Assembly: GCF_900113285.1 (NCBI RefSeq)
Contig: NZ_FOOT01000003.1
Coordinates: 186,001-250,000, forward strand
Direction of reading: 5' to 3'
Origin: Pontibacter chinhatensis
GTDB taxonomy: Bacteria > Bacteroidota > Bacteroidia > Cytophagales > Hymenobacteraceae
DNA: 64,000 nucleotides
Below are positions 1 to 8,932 of the stretch, one piece after another. Position 1 is the first letter of the stretch. Each line of letters begins with the position of its first letter. Both the position numbers and the translations under genes were made by a program. The notes under the pieces are model-generated. The model was given only the letters and a program-made list of their open reading frames with translations. It had not been told where the DNA came from and ran no database searches.

Positions 1-510
1 AATGGCATATAATCCAGCGTCATCACTTTCAAACGTCACGACTCTATTTCCTTCATACTCCTCAGAATTTTGGTGCCAAGTAGAACCGAGTATGGGAATA
101 AAGGAAGCAGTAGCATAAAGTTGAACCTTACGGGCGGGGTTAAATGGGGTGAAGTGCACCGTAAGCGGCATAGCCACGCCATAACTGTCCTTACTCCTGT
201 AGTGGTTAATAATCGTATCGTTATAACCGTAGTATATTCCGGAAAGAACATCTTCTTTATCCCTTCCGTAGGTTAGCCCCACCTGTACGTTCATCCTTTT
301 GGTTAGCCTATAACCTATATGCGCGTGCGCAATAGGCGTAAACCCTCCTCCTACTTTCTTGGTGTTATCCCACATACTGTAGGAAATGCTGCTCAGCTCA
401 ATGCCCACGTAAAACCGTTTGGGTGGCACCGAGGCTGAATCAGGGTGAGTTTGCGCCACTGCAGCCAACGAGAAAAGCAGAAGCAGAAGGGATAATTGTA
501 GTGTTTTCAT
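1..510 (-). CDS. Outer-membrane beta-barrel protein, 3' end cut off by the window
   Basis: The reading frame opens at an ATG complementary to 508-510 and stays open for 170 codons to the window edge, so the C-terminus is missing. The first ~19 residues (MKTLQLSLLLLLFSLAAVAQ) form a signal peptide with a short hydrophobic core ending in AVAQ. The rest alternates polar and hydrophobic residues in short strands (FYVGIELSSISYSMW, AHAHIGYRLTKRMNVQVGLTYG, QLYATASFIPILGS), as expected of a small outer-membrane barrel of the PorT/OMP_b-brl type. I cannot name the subfamily. It is transcribed leftwards, away from purM. Confidence 0.75.
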   Translation of the reverse strand, partial: MKTLQLSLLLLLFSLAAVAQTHPDSASVPPKRFYVGIELSSISYSMWDNTKKVGGGFTPIAHAHIGYRLTKRMNVQVGLTYGRDKEDVLSGIYYGYNDTIINHYRSKDSYGVAMPLTVHFTPFNPARKVQLYATASFIPILGSTWHQNSEEYEGNRVVTFESDDAGLYAI

Positions 511-710
511 ATCTGGTTATGAGGCAGCAAACAGCACAAATCATATAAACATACCTATATTAAGCTATATCAACAAGGCAATTTGAGGTGCTTTTGTTAC
601 ATCGGCTTTTAGGGGTATTTCACCTAGCCTATACTTTAAAATCATCGCTGCTGCGTTTGCGGCTGTTTTTACCATCCCACTTTTCTATTCCTTTGTCACA
701 TCAGCCCCGG

Positions 711-750
711 AAAAAAAGCAAGCGCCACAGGTGCTGTACCTGTGGCGCTT
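711..750 (-). terminator. Rho-independent terminator of purM
   Basis: A perfect 13-bp stem (AAGCGCCACAGGT / ACCTGTGGCGCTT, 720-732 with 738-750) has a 5-nt loop. Read on the minus strand it is followed after two bases by a run of seven T. It lies about 25 bp past the purM stop. Confidence 0.9.
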
Positions 751-773
751 GTAAAGTATAGGTAAAGTATAAC

Positions 774-1943
774 TTAGCCTTCGTAGTAAAACTCGCCATA
801 AGGGCTGCGAATCGTGAGCTCGTTCCGTTTGCTCTTCTCCACGCGGCCAATGATCTGGGCCTCCACGTTAAAGCTTTTCGAGATGGCAATCAGGTCCTGG
901 GCATACTCCTCGGGCAGGTAAATCTCCAGGCGGTGGCCCATGTTGAAGACCTTGTACATCTCCATCCAGTCGGTGTGGCTCTGCTCCTGAATGATGCGGA
1001 ACAGCGGCGGCACCGGCAGCAGGTTGTCCTTGATGATGTGCACCTTCTCGGTGAAGTGCAGCACCTTGGTCTGGGCGCCGCCCGAGCAGTGCACCATGCC
1101 GTGGATATTTTTGCGGTGCTGCTTCAGAATCTCCATCACAATAGGCGCATAGGTGCGCGTAGGCGAGAGCACCAGTTTGCCTACCTCCATGCCTGTTTCA
1201 GGGTCGATGTCGGTCACGCGCATATTGCCCGAGTATACCAGGTCGGCTGGCAGCTCTGGGTCGTAGCTTTCGGGGTAAGAGGCGGCCAGGTACTTGTGGA
1301 ACACATCGTGGCGGGCCGAGGTAAGGCCGTTGCTGCCCATGCCGCCGTTATACTCTGTTTCGTAGGTGGCCTGGCCGTAAGAGGCAAAGCCCACGATTAC
1401 GTCGCCGGGTTGGATGGTGTGGTTCGAGATCACCTCGTCGCGGCGCATGCGGGCGGTGACGGTACTGTCCACGATGATGGTGCGCACCAAATCGCCCACA
1501 TCGGCTGTCTCGCCGCCGGTGCTGTAAATGCCCACACCGTTGTCGCGCAGCATCTGCAGCACCTCCTCGGTACCGTTGATGATGGCAGCAATTACCTCGC
1601 CCGGCACCAGGTTCTTGTTGCGGCCAATAGTAGACGAGAGCAATATTCTATCGGTAGCGCCCACGCACAGCAGGTCGTCGGTGTTCATTACCACGGCATC
1701 CTGAGCAATGCCTTTCCATACGCTCAGGTCACCGGTTTCTTTCCAGTACATGTAGGCCAGCGAGGACTTGGTGCCGGCTCCGTCGGCATGCATGATGGCG
1801 CAGTACTCCTCGTCGCCGGTAAGTATATCAGGGATGATCTTACAGAAAGCTCTCGGGAAAAGCCCTTTGTCGATGTTCTTGATGGCGTTGTGCACATCCT
1901 CCTTAGAGGCGGATACGCCGCGACGCAAATATCTATTTTCCAT
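774..1943 (-). CDS. purM: Phosphoribosylformylglycinamidine cyclo-ligase (AIR synthase)
   Basis: The 389-residue protein is PurM, which converts formylglycinamidine ribonucleotide and ATP to aminoimidazole ribonucleotide in cytosolic purine biosynthesis. It shows the Gly-rich segment HADGAGTKSS (about residues 52-61), the acidic metal/ATP site NTDDLLCVGA (about 87-96), and the C-terminal MYKVFNMGHRLEIYLP block of the PurM/SelD fold. I start it at MENRYLRRGVSASKED; the frame is open 21 codons further upstream, but that extension has no family counterpart. The length fits the longer Bacteroidota form rather than the ~345-residue E. coli enzyme. It is a single gene with its own terminator. Confidence 0.95.
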   Translation of the reverse strand: MENRYLRRGVSASKEDVHNAIKNIDKGLFPRAFCKIIPDILTGDEEYCAIMHADGAGTKSSLAYMYWKETGDLSVWKGIAQDAVVMNTDDLLCVGATDRILLSSTIGRNKNLVPGEVIAAIINGTEEVLQMLRDNGVGIYSTGGETADVGDLVRTIIVDSTVTARMRRDEVISNHTIQPGDVIVGFASYGQATYETEYNGGMGSNGLTSARHDVFHKYLAASYPESYDPELPADLVYSGNMRVTDIDPETGMEVGKLVLSPTRTYAPIVMEILKQHRKNIHGMVHCSGGAQTKVLHFTEKVHIIKDNLLPVPPLFRIIQEQSHTDWMEMYKVFNMGHRLEIYLPEEYAQDLIAISKSFNVEAQIIGRVEKSKRNELTIRSPYGEFYYEG

Positions 1944-2085
1944 AGTTTCAGATGACTTGCCTACAAATTTAGCAAAGGGAATGGCATTCCCGAAAGTATA
2001 GGCCATTTATTATACTTCAAGGGAGCAGCCCCTGATACTATACTTTATACTTCAGCAAAGTATAGACCGCCCAAAGTATACTACG

Positions 2086-2120
2086 GAAAGAGCCGCACAA
2101 GTATAAAACCCATGCGGCTC
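2086..2120 (-). terminator. Terminator of the OmpA/PD40 lipoprotein gene
   Basis: The stem GAGCCGCA / TGCGGCTC (2090-2097 with 2113-2120) has a 15-nt loop that contains an AAGTATA motif. On the minus strand it is followed by a short T-rich tail. It lies 24 bp past the stop of the gene. Confidence 0.7.
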
Positions 2121-2143
2121 CATCTATAGTAGCGCTACACTGA

Positions 2144-4099
2144 TTACTCCTGTATACGTACCACTTTAAATTCGGTGCGGCGGTTGCGCTGGTGTTGCTC
2201 CTCGGTTTTGGCGTTTTTCACCACCGGGCGGCTCTCGCCGTAGCCCTTGGCCGTGATGCGCGCTCGGTCGATGCCTTTCGAGATGATGTACTCCACGGCA
2301 GACTCGGCACGGCGCTGCGACAGGTCCACGTTGTAGATATCGGAGCCACGGGAGTCGGTGTGGGAGCTCAGTTCGATGGAGATGGCCGGGTTGTCGATGA
2401 GTATCTGCACCAGCTTGTCCAGCTCCACGGCTGCGTCCGGACGAATGTTGGCCTTGTCGAAGTCGTAGAAGATGTTCTCCAGCACAATTGGTTTCTCTTT
2501 CACAATCTCGTTCAGCACCAGCGTCGTCGTCAGGCGCACCTCGTTCATCGGGTCTTTCAGCTCGCTCTGGGCCGGCATCTTGCCCTCGGTGGTTACGCGC
2601 TGGCGGGCGGTAAAGTAGTTCGGTTTCTCGGCCACCACAGAGTAGGTAGAGGCAGAATCGAGCGGAAAGGAGAACTTGCCCTCAGCATCGGTGCTGGCCA
2701 TGGCGATTTGCTTGCCGGTCGCATCCTGAAGTATAACGGTGTTGTTCGGCACCAACGTGCGTTGGCGGGCTCCCTCGCGCAGCTGGTACAGCGTGCCGTC
2801 CACGAAGAACTTCACCAGCTTGCGGTCGCTGCGCACGAAGCGGTACAGGTCGTCGCCGCCTTTGCCGCCCTCGCGGTTAGACGAGAAAAAGCCGAACTGC
2901 TCGTTCACAAAGTACATTCCGAAATCATCGCCCGGCGAGTTTACCGGCTTGCCTAGGTTCACGGGCCTGCCATTCTCGATGCGGAACAGGTCGAGGTTAC
3001 CCAAACCAGGCAATCCGTCGGAGGCAATGTATACCGTCCCGTCCGGCCCCACCGACACAAAGCTCTCGTTACCGGACGTGTTGATTTCCGGCCCCAGGTT
3101 TTCGGGCTTGGAGAAACGACCGTTATCGTCTAAGGTTGATTTGTAGATATCCGTACCGCCCAAGCCGCCCTTGCGGCTGGAGGAGAAGTATAAGGTTTTG
3201 CCATCAGGCGTGAAAGCGGGGGAAGAGTCCCAAGCCTCCGGGTCGTTTATACTTAGCTCTTTGGGCTCGGTCCAGCCATTGGCGCGGCGGTAGGTCACAA
3301 ACAGGTCCACATTCTCGCGGCCCTTCTTGGTGCCCTCGTTGCCACGGGCAAATACCATCACCGAGCCGTCGTTGGTGAAGGTAGCGAACGCCTCGTGCAG
3401 GTCCTCGCTATTTATACTTTCATACTTGTGCACGGCCCCGCCCATCTCAGCAGCGGAGTCGGTCAGGGTGGTGGTGTAGATGTCCAGGAAGCCCTCGCCG
3501 TTGCCCAAGTACTCCTTGCCCGGGCCGCGTGTGGAGGCAAAAATCAGCTCGTTGCCTTGCACGTAAGGGCCAAACTCAGAGGCATCGGTATTGAGCGCCT
3601 CCAGGCTCTGTACTTTAAAGCGCTCGCCCTGCCCCAGGATCTCGTTCAGCTGTTGCATGTTCTCCAGCTCGCGCAGGGCCATGGAGCGTAGTTGCGGGCT
3701 GTTGGCCACCTTCACATACTCGCCCATGCGGCGCAGCGCCTCCTCATACTTGCCGTTCGCCTTCAGGGCCAGCGGGTAGTAGAAGTAAGCGTCCTCTTTG
3801 CGGTAGCTGGCATCTATGGCGGCTTTGTAGTAGGGCTCGGCGGCAGCCAGGCGGTTGGAGCGGCGGTAGGCCTCTGCAATCTTATAGTTCACCTCTCCGG
3901 CGTTGTTTGCCTTGCCCAATGCCTGCATGTAGAATTGAATGGCCCGCTCATACTCCTCCTGCCCAAAACGCTTGTCGCCTTTGCTCAGGTACTGGCTGGC
4001 GCCGCAGCTGCTGAGCAGCAGCACGAGCAGCGCGATAAAACCGGTTTGTTGCAGTTGCCTTGCCAGTGGCTTTTGTCGAAGCATGTTGTGCATGAACAA
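2144..4099 (-). CDS. PorE-like lipoprotein: TPR, PD40 propeller, CRD-like and OmpA domains
   Basis: This 651-residue outer-membrane lipoprotein has a lipobox ending LLLSSC at Cys32, with nearby Met codons at residues 3 and 6 that could be the real start. In order it shows TPR helices (about 40-190), a PD40/WD40-like propeller (about 165-430, with repeats such as FASTRG, YFSSSRKGGLGGTDIY and FFSSNREGGKGGDDLYR), a carboxypeptidase-regulatory-like beta domain (about 440-525), and a C-terminal OmpA peptidoglycan-binding domain (about 541-651, FYDFDKANIRPDA, SSHTDSRGSD, RRAESAVEYI). This is the domain order of PorE, which ties the T9SS translocon to peptidoglycan. Paralogs with the same layout exist in gliding and non-gliding Bacteroidota, so identity with PorE itself is an inference. 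A T9SS cargo lies at 53.6 kb. Confidence 0.85.
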   Translation of the reverse strand: MFMHNMLRQKPLARQLQQTGFIALLVLLLSSCGASQYLSKGDKRFGQEEYERAIQFYMQALGKANNAGEVNYKIAEAYRRSNRLAAAEPYYKAAIDASYRKEDAYFYYPLALKANGKYEEALRRMGEYVKVANSPQLRSMALRELENMQQLNEILGQGERFKVQSLEALNTDASEFGPYVQGNELIFASTRGPGKEYLGNGEGFLDIYTTTLTDSAAEMGGAVHKYESINSEDLHEAFATFTNDGSVMVFARGNEGTKKGRENVDLFVTYRRANGWTEPKELSINDPEAWDSSPAFTPDGKTLYFSSSRKGGLGGTDIYKSTLDDNGRFSKPENLGPEINTSGNESFVSVGPDGTVYIASDGLPGLGNLDLFRIENGRPVNLGKPVNSPGDDFGMYFVNEQFGFFSSNREGGKGGDDLYRFVRSDRKLVKFFVDGTLYQLREGARQRTLVPNNTVILQDATGKQIAMASTDAEGKFSFPLDSASTYSVVAEKPNYFTARQRVTTEGKMPAQSELKDPMNEVRLTTTLVLNEIVKEKPIVLENIFYDFDKANIRPDAAVELDKLVQILIDNPAISIELSSHTDSRGSDIYNVDLSQRRAESAVEYIISKGIDRARITAKGYGESRPVVKNAKTEEQHQRNRRTEFKVVRIQE

Positions 4100-4120
4100 G
4101 TAGTATTAAGTTTAGCCGGA

Positions 4121-4603
4121 TCAGAAATAGCGGGAAAGCCAGCTGTTGCCGGCCGGCCGTGGCCATGCCTGCTGCAGCTCCCCGTAATTGGTTATAAGCG
4201 TATCAAAGTATAACGTATTCTCTTTAATTTCGCCGGCGGCCACTTTGCTTTTCAGCTCTGGCATAGGCACCAACTCCACTTTCTCCCCGTCCAGGAAGGC
4301 CAACTGCGTGCGGTCCATAAACGAGAGGCTGTAGCGCTGCTCCAGCTCCCGCACAAACCTTACCGAGGCATCGATAGAGCAACCGCTGGCGGCGGTGGCA
4401 TCCTCGTTGTTAGCCAGCACCAGGAAACGCCCGTGCAGCAGCGTCGCCGATGCCTGAAGCCCTTTGCCGTGGCTGCTCCACTCAGTAGCAAAACGCTCCA
4501 GAAGCGGCTTTATTTCAACCTGTTCTGCCTCCGTCAAAGGCCTGCTGGCTTGGTAAATCCAGATACGTGCCTGCGGGGGCAATTGGTCAAACGGAATATA
4601 CAT
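4121..4603 (-). CDS. Conserved Bacteroidota protein of unknown function
   Basis: The 160-residue soluble protein has a conserved-looking core (GCSIDASVRFVRELEQRYSLSFMDRTQLAF) and no signal peptide, membrane segment or nucleotide-binding motif. Relatives are often labelled 'ABC transporter ATPase', but no Walker A, signature or Walker B motif is present, so that label is wrong. It sits between the PorE-like gene and the Fe-S reductase module on the same strand. The role is unknown. Confidence 0.8.
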   Translation of the reverse strand: MYIPFDQLPPQARIWIYQASRPLTEAEQVEIKPLLERFATEWSSHGKGLQASATLLHGRFLVLANNEDATAASGCSIDASVRFVRELEQRYSLSFMDRTQLAFLDGEKVELVPMPELKSKVAAGEIKENTLYFDTLITNYGELQQAWPRPAGNSWLSRYF

Positions 4604-4765
4604 AGTTAATGGTTGTATTGTTGATGGTTAAATTGTTAACCCGGCTACGATTTAAATGTTAGCCAGGCGAGCATGCTGTACCTTATACTTGTCAAACGGA
4701 AAGTATACTTCTATACTTCTCGTTTCTTCGGATACAACGATGAATCTATTTAACAAAGTCATCAA

Positions 4766-5584
4766 TTATTTAGAAAGCCCTTCGGCCTGGGCAATGAGCT
4801 CGGCGATATCGAACACTTTTACGCTTTCCTCCTGCTCCTTGTTCTTCACCCCGTCGTTCATCATCACCATGCAGAACGGGCAGGCGGTGGCTATCACGCC
4901 ATTACCGGCTCCCAAGGTGGCCAGGGCCTCCTCAGTTCTTTCAATGTTGATGTCTTTCTTGCCTGGTTCCGGCTCCTTGAACATCTGGGCACCACCGGCG
5001 CCGCAGCACAAACCGTTGGCGCGGCTGCGCTTCATCTCCACCAGGTCGGCATCCAGGGCAGCCAGCACGTCGCGCGGCGCCTCGTAAATATCGTTCGCTC
5101 GGCCCAGGTAGCAGGAGTCGTGGAAGGTGATGCGCTTGCCTTTGAAAGCCTCGCCTCCCTGTACTTTTACCTTGCCCTCGTTGATGAGCTGCTGCAGGAA
5201 CGTGGAGTGGTGGATCACCTCGTAGTTGCCGCCCAGGTCCGGGTACTCGTTTTTGATGGTGTTAAAGCAGTGCGGGCATGCCGTCACAATCTTCTTCACG
5301 TTGTAAGCGTTCAGCACCTCAATGTTGGTCAGCGCCTGCATCTGGAACAGGAACTCGTTGCCGGCACGCTTGGCCGGGTCGCCGGTGCAGCTCTCCTCGG
5401 TGCCCAATACGGCATACTTTACGCCCACATGCTCCAGGATCTGCACAAAGGCACGGGTTACGCGTTTATAGCGGTCGTCGAAAGCGCCGGCACAACCTAC
5501 CCAGAACAACACTTCCGGCTCCTCGCCGTTGGCAGCCATCTCGGCCATGGTCGGCACTTTTACTAATCTTCTATTCTCTTCCAT
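4766..5584 (-). CDS. HdrB/GlpC-like Fe-S protein with two CCG domains
   Basis: The 272-residue cytosolic protein carries two cysteine-rich CCG domains. The first has CAGAFD, SCTGD and ACPHCFNT; the second has SCYLGR, LCCGAGG and ACPFC. These bind the special Fe-S clusters of heterodisulfide reductase B, LutA and GlpC proteins. It lies just downstream of the membrane Fe-S protein at 5691-7064, with a 106-bp gap that contains a palindromic repeat. Together they resemble a membrane-anchored Hdr-DE-like electron-transfer unit taking electrons from or giving them to menaquinone. The physiological partner is not visible. Confidence 0.85.
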   Translation of the reverse strand: MEENRRLVKVPTMAEMAANGEEPEVLFWVGCAGAFDDRYKRVTRAFVQILEHVGVKYAVLGTEESCTGDPAKRAGNEFLFQMQALTNIEVLNAYNVKKIVTACPHCFNTIKNEYPDLGGNYEVIHHSTFLQQLINEGKVKVQGGEAFKGKRITFHDSCYLGRANDIYEAPRDVLAALDADLVEMKRSRANGLCCGAGGAQMFKEPEPGKKDINIERTEEALATLGAGNGVIATACPFCMVMMNDGVKNKEQEESVKVFDIAELIAQAEGLSK

Positions 5585-5600
5585 CTGATTTTATACTTAG

Positions 5601-5692
5601 GACAAAGGACTATTTGACAAAAGACAAAGGATTCAATCTGAAGGCCCTATGTCACGAAGTCTTTTATCCTTTGTCTCAAAATTCTTTTGTCT
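5601..5692. repeat. Palindromic GACAAAGGAC/GACAAAAGAC element, copy 1
   Basis: The segment contains GACAAAGGAC (5601-5610), then GACAAAAGACAAAGGATT from 5616, and a reverse-complement arm GTCTTTTATCCTTTGTC (5659-5675) followed by TTTTGTC. It can fold into a long hairpin. A second copy lies at 60523-60585. Confidence 0.65.
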
Positions 5693-7064
5693 AGTTTTTA
5701 CTCGGTACATACAGATCCTCGGCCCAGTTAAAGCGGTCGGAGGCCGGGAAGGCCCATGGGGCGCCGTTGTTCTCGATGTTGGTGAACATGGCGTTCAGGG
5801 AGGCCGGCGCAGCCGACTCTTCCAGCACCAGGAAACGGCGCAGGTCCATGATGGTGGAGAGCTGGTCAATGTTTACCGGGCAGGACTCCACGCAGGCGTT
5901 ACAGGTGGTGCAGGCCCAAAGCTCCTCCGGGGTAATGTAGCCACGCAGCAGCTCCTTCTGCTCGGTGGTCTGCACACGCTCCACGCCCATCTCCTTGTAG
6001 TGGTTAGGGGCGAAAATGGCCGGATGCTCGCCCTTCTCCTCCATCCTATCGCGGGTATCCATGATGATTTTGCGCGGCGAGAGCAGCTTGCCCGTGATGT
6101 TGGCCGGGCACACAGAAGTACAGCGGCCGCACTCGGTACAAGTATAGGCATCCATCAGCTGCTTCCAGGTCAGGTCTTCCACGTCTTTAGCACCGAAGCG
6201 CTGCACCACGGGGTTGCCTTCCGCATCCACTTCCGGAGCAGGCGGCTGGTAACTGGGGTCCAGCATGGCTTTGATCTCATGCGTAATGGCCGGGTTGGTC
6301 GTGAACTTGCCCTTTGGCAGCAGCTTGGAGTAGTACACGTTCGGGAAAGCCATGATGATGTGGAAGTGCTTGGAGCTCGGCAGGTAGTTCATGAAGGCCA
6401 AAATGCCCAGGATGTGGAACCACCAGCCTACCTTGGCAATCACATACAGTTGGTCCGGGTCGTTGCCAAAAGCATCCACAAAGAACTGGCTGATGGGGTA
6501 TGCGCCCACTACTTCCTCTCCGGCCAGCAGCACGCGCTTCAGGTCGGCGATGTTGAACACGAACAGCGCCAGCATCAGCACAATCTCTGTAATTAGGATG
6601 ACGTTGGCGTCCATCTTAGGCCAGGCGCGCATCTCTACACCCGTAGCCAGGCGCGGCACTTTGGTTACGTTGCGGCGCCACAGGAACATAACGCAGGCAA
6701 TGATCACCAGCGCGGCCAGTATTTCGTTTATCGCCATCAGGCCACTGTAGAGCGGACCCACAAAGCCCAGCACGCGGTGCGTGCCGAAGATGCCGTCGAT
6801 CAGAATCTCGAGCACCTCGATGTTTATCACGATAAAGCCCACGTACACGAACAGGTGCAGCACGGCTGGCAGCATGCGCTTAAACATCTTCTGCTGGCCA
6901 AAGGCCACCAGCAAGGTTTTATTGATGCGCTCCGAAGGGTTGTCAGCCAGATCGGTGTCGCGGCCCAACAGGATGTTTTTGCGGATCTTGCGGATTTGCC
7001 ACACAAAAAGCCCGATGCCAACGGCAGCCACAATTAAAAAGATGATGTTCTCTATTCCTATCAC
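5691..7064 (-). CDS. Membrane-anchored 4Fe-4S oxidoreductase (HdrD/E- or GlpC-like)
   Basis: The 457-residue protein has one N-terminal membrane helix followed by a four-to-five-helix cytochrome-b-like membrane domain (about residues 1-260; His residues occur in several helices), then two 4Fe-4S motifs, CTECGRCTSVCP (about 313-324) and CTTCNACVESCP (about 389-400). This layout is typical of the Bacteroidota '(Fe-S)-binding protein' that resembles a NarI/DsrM-type membrane part fused to an HdrC-like domain. With the CCG-domain protein downstream it should pass electrons between the quinone pool and an unknown cytosolic redox partner. The start at 7064 directly opens the first membrane helix (MIGIENIIFLIVAAVGIG). 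Confidence 0.85.
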   Translation of the reverse strand: MIGIENIIFLIVAAVGIGLFVWQIRKIRKNILLGRDTDLADNPSERINKTLLVAFGQQKMFKRMLPAVLHLFVYVGFIVINIEVLEILIDGIFGTHRVLGFVGPLYSGLMAINEILAALVIIACVMFLWRRNVTKVPRLATGVEMRAWPKMDANVILITEIVLMLALFVFNIADLKRVLLAGEEVVGAYPISQFFVDAFGNDPDQLYVIAKVGWWFHILGILAFMNYLPSSKHFHIIMAFPNVYYSKLLPKGKFTTNPAITHEIKAMLDPSYQPPAPEVDAEGNPVVQRFGAKDVEDLTWKQLMDAYTCTECGRCTSVCPANITGKLLSPRKIIMDTRDRMEEKGEHPAIFAPNHYKEMGVERVQTTEQKELLRGYITPEELWACTTCNACVESCPVNIDQLSTIMDLRRFLVLEESAAPASLNAMFTNIENNGAPWAFPASDRFNWAEDLYVPSKN

Positions 7065-7167
7065 GGCAAATTATTCGTTATACATACTATTTGGTAGATA
7101 AAGATAGCGGAATATTAAGAAAGGTGTACGCTGGCATACTTTTTTTAAAATATTTTTCCGCCGAATG

Positions 7168-7198
7168 TTTGCTACTTCAAAATTGGTTACTACTTTTG
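7168..7198 (+). promoter_or_regulatory. Bacteroidota-type promoter of tRNA-Phe
   Basis: TTTG at 7168-7171 and TACTTTTG at 7191-7198 are 19 bp apart and match the TTTG-N19-TAnnTTTG consensus exactly. The predicted transcript starts about 30 nt before the tRNA. Confidence 0.8.
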
Positions 7199-7234
7199 CA
7201 TACCCTTTCGGAACAAAGGGGCACAACAAGAGCT

Positions 7235-7307
7235 GGTGATGTAGCTCAGTTGGTAGAGCAAAGGACTGAAAATCCTTGTGTCGGTGGTTCGATTCCACTC
7301 ATCACCA
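7235..7307 (+). tRNA. tRNA-Phe (anticodon GAA)
   Basis: The 73-nt gene folds as a full cloverleaf: acceptor GGTGATG / CATCACC, D-arm GCTC..GAGC, anticodon stem AAGGA / TCCTT with loop CTGAAAA (anticodon GAA), and a T-arm GGTGG TTCGATT CCACT. The discriminator base is A. CCA is not encoded; CGA follows. A consensus promoter precedes it and a terminator follows directly. Confidence 0.96.
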
Positions 7308-7309
7308 CG

Positions 7310-7342
7310 AAACCCTCACTCTAACCGGTGAGGGTTTTTTGT
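7310..7342 (+). terminator. Terminator of tRNA-Phe
   Basis: The stem AACCCTCAC / GTGAGGGTT (7311-7319 with 7328-7336) is followed by a T-run. It starts three bases after the tRNA. Confidence 0.9.
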
Positions 7343-7667
7343 TTTTGCACCCTTTGCAAAAGGCCTTCAACAGCGTCAGAGACGGGTTTTGATAATCACT
7401 TCCGCCCTCCATCTGAAAGCGGCGAACAGACCTTCTGCCAATTCCATAACGCAGCCGGTAACCGTTCAGTTACCCTTCCTCAGTTAGTTAAGTGGCCCTA
7501 TTTATCACTAAAACGAGGATTTCCGGCCCCTGTTTATACTTTAGCATCAACACTAATCTGGGTTCTGCCATGAAGGGCGACTCTGCCTACCTGCGGTGCG
7601 GCAACGGCAGTATAGCGGCCATTTAAATTGAAGCCTGGGAACGGGAAGTAACATCTGGAGAACTGCA
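7343..7667. other. Intergenic stretch without a convincing gene
   Basis: Between the tRNA terminator and the stop of the DnaJ/TPR gene I see only short open frames with no recognisable protein features and one TATACTT motif (about 7535). I found no RNA gene or repeat. Confidence 0.5.
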
Positions 7668-8771
7668 TTAGGGCTGGCACCTGGCCCGCAGCTCCAGCAG
7701 GGCGGCACTATAGCCCAGCTCATAGGCTTTGGAAAAGCGCACGCAGGCCGAATCCGGCAGCTGCTGCTCCATTTGGGTGCGCCCCAGCAGGTAGTGCAGG
7801 CGGCCGTTTGCCTTGTCCACCACAAGGCCGGCCTGGTAGTCCTGCGCCGACTGCTCCCACTGCCCCTGTTTGTAGTAAGCAAAGCCCCTGAAGGTTAGCG
7901 CCTCTACCTGCTCCGGGCCAGTGCTGCTGTTCCTAAGAAAGGTGTTTAGGTCGGCAATAGCGTCGTCATACTTGTGCAGGTAGAAAAGGCGTATCTCTCC
8001 CCGTTTCAGGTGGGCATGCCAGAGCCTGTCGTTCAACTCCAGCGCCTTTGTAAGGTCCTCCTCTGCCTGCCGGTATTGCTCCAGCTGCTGCAGGCTGCGG
8101 CCGCGCATGTAGTATACTTGCGCCGAGGGCTGTTCCTGCAGCGATATAGTTTTGTTCAGGTCCTGTAGCGCCGAGTTATAGTTTTCATACACATCCAACT
8201 CAATCATAGCGCGGGCTTCGTAAGCGGCGGCCTTATCGGGTATAAAGTGGATGGCATCCGTGAGCAGGCGGTGCGCGCTCGTATACTTTCCGTCTGCTAT
8301 GTAGGTAAGCGCTGTTTTATACTTATCTTCCCCGGCGATGTGATCCATAACGGTTTTGAGCAGCAGGCTGAAAAGTATAAGTCCGCTGACAAAAGCCACC
8401 GTAATGTACCAGTCTTTGCGCGAGAAGCCACTGCTCTTGGGCTGGCGTTTCTTGTAATGCCGCTCGTGCACCCCGGCGGGCTCGCGGGTGGTGTAGTGAC
8501 GAGGCTCGTAGCGGCGGGGCTGGTGCTGCATAACGGCACGGTGCTGCTGCTCGCGCTGGTATTGCAGCCGAAGGTCGTAGAGCGCACGCTTGCGAGGGTC
8601 TGACAGCACTTGGTAGGCGGCGTTCACCTGCTTAAACATCTCCTCGGAAAACTGGTTGCCGGGGTTTTTGTCGGGGTGGTATTTTATTGCGAGCCGCTTA
8701 TATGCCGTCTTTATCTCCTGCGCCGAGGCCGTCTGGCCTACTCCTAATACTTGGTAGTGGTTATGGCTCAA
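7668..8771 (-). CDS. J-domain membrane protein with TPR repeats
   Basis: The 367-residue protein starts with a J domain (residues about 3-69, YHPDKNPGN with the HPD tripeptide at about 32-34 that stimulates DnaK). A basic linker (75-115) and one membrane helix (about 123-142, [18 protein letters not shown]) follow, then about five TPR units to residue 345. It lacks the G/F region, zinc-finger and substrate domains of true DnaJ, so it probably recruits DnaK to the inner membrane and uses the TPRs as an interaction platform. With one membrane helix and a cytosolic J domain, the TPR part would face the periplasm. It stands alone and diverges from the holin-like operon. Confidence 0.85.
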   Translation of the reverse strand: MSHNHYQVLGVGQTASAQEIKTAYKRLAIKYHPDKNPGNQFSEEMFKQVNAAYQVLSDPRKRALYDLRLQYQREQQHRAVMQHQPRRYEPRHYTTREPAGVHERHYKKRQPKSSGFSRKDWYITVAFVSGLILFSLLLKTVMDHIAGEDKYKTALTYIADGKYTSAHRLLTDAIHFIPDKAAAYEARAMIELDVYENYNSALQDLNKTISLQEQPSAQVYYMRGRSLQQLEQYRQAEEDLTKALELNDRLWHAHLKRGEIRLFYLHKYDDAIADLNTFLRNSSTGPEQVEALTFRGFAYYKQGQWEQSAQDYQAGLVVDKANGRLHYLLGRTQMEQQLPDSACVRFSKAYELGYSAALLELRARCQP

Positions 8772-8932
8772 GCAGGTATCAGAATTTTATCTTGGATCAG
8801 CCTTAAATTTAACTAAACCTATACACTTAACCTCATTATCCGTACTACAGTTTTAACGAGTTATACTTTACGTAAATTTTTTAATCCACCCTCGTATACA
8901 AAAAACAAGTATTTGAAAAGCAGATAGGAAAC

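Noticed and set aside
933..1955. Long open frame (340 codons) on the plus strand
   Set aside because: It is the antisense shadow of purM; the composition is His/Val/Gly-rich and has no recognisable domain.
4121..4603. ABC transporter ATPase
   Set aside because: No Walker A, signature or Walker B motif is present in the 160-residue protein.
7091..7324. Open frame across the tRNA-Phe gene
   Set aside because: It overlaps a fully folded tRNA and its promoter and encodes no recognisable protein.
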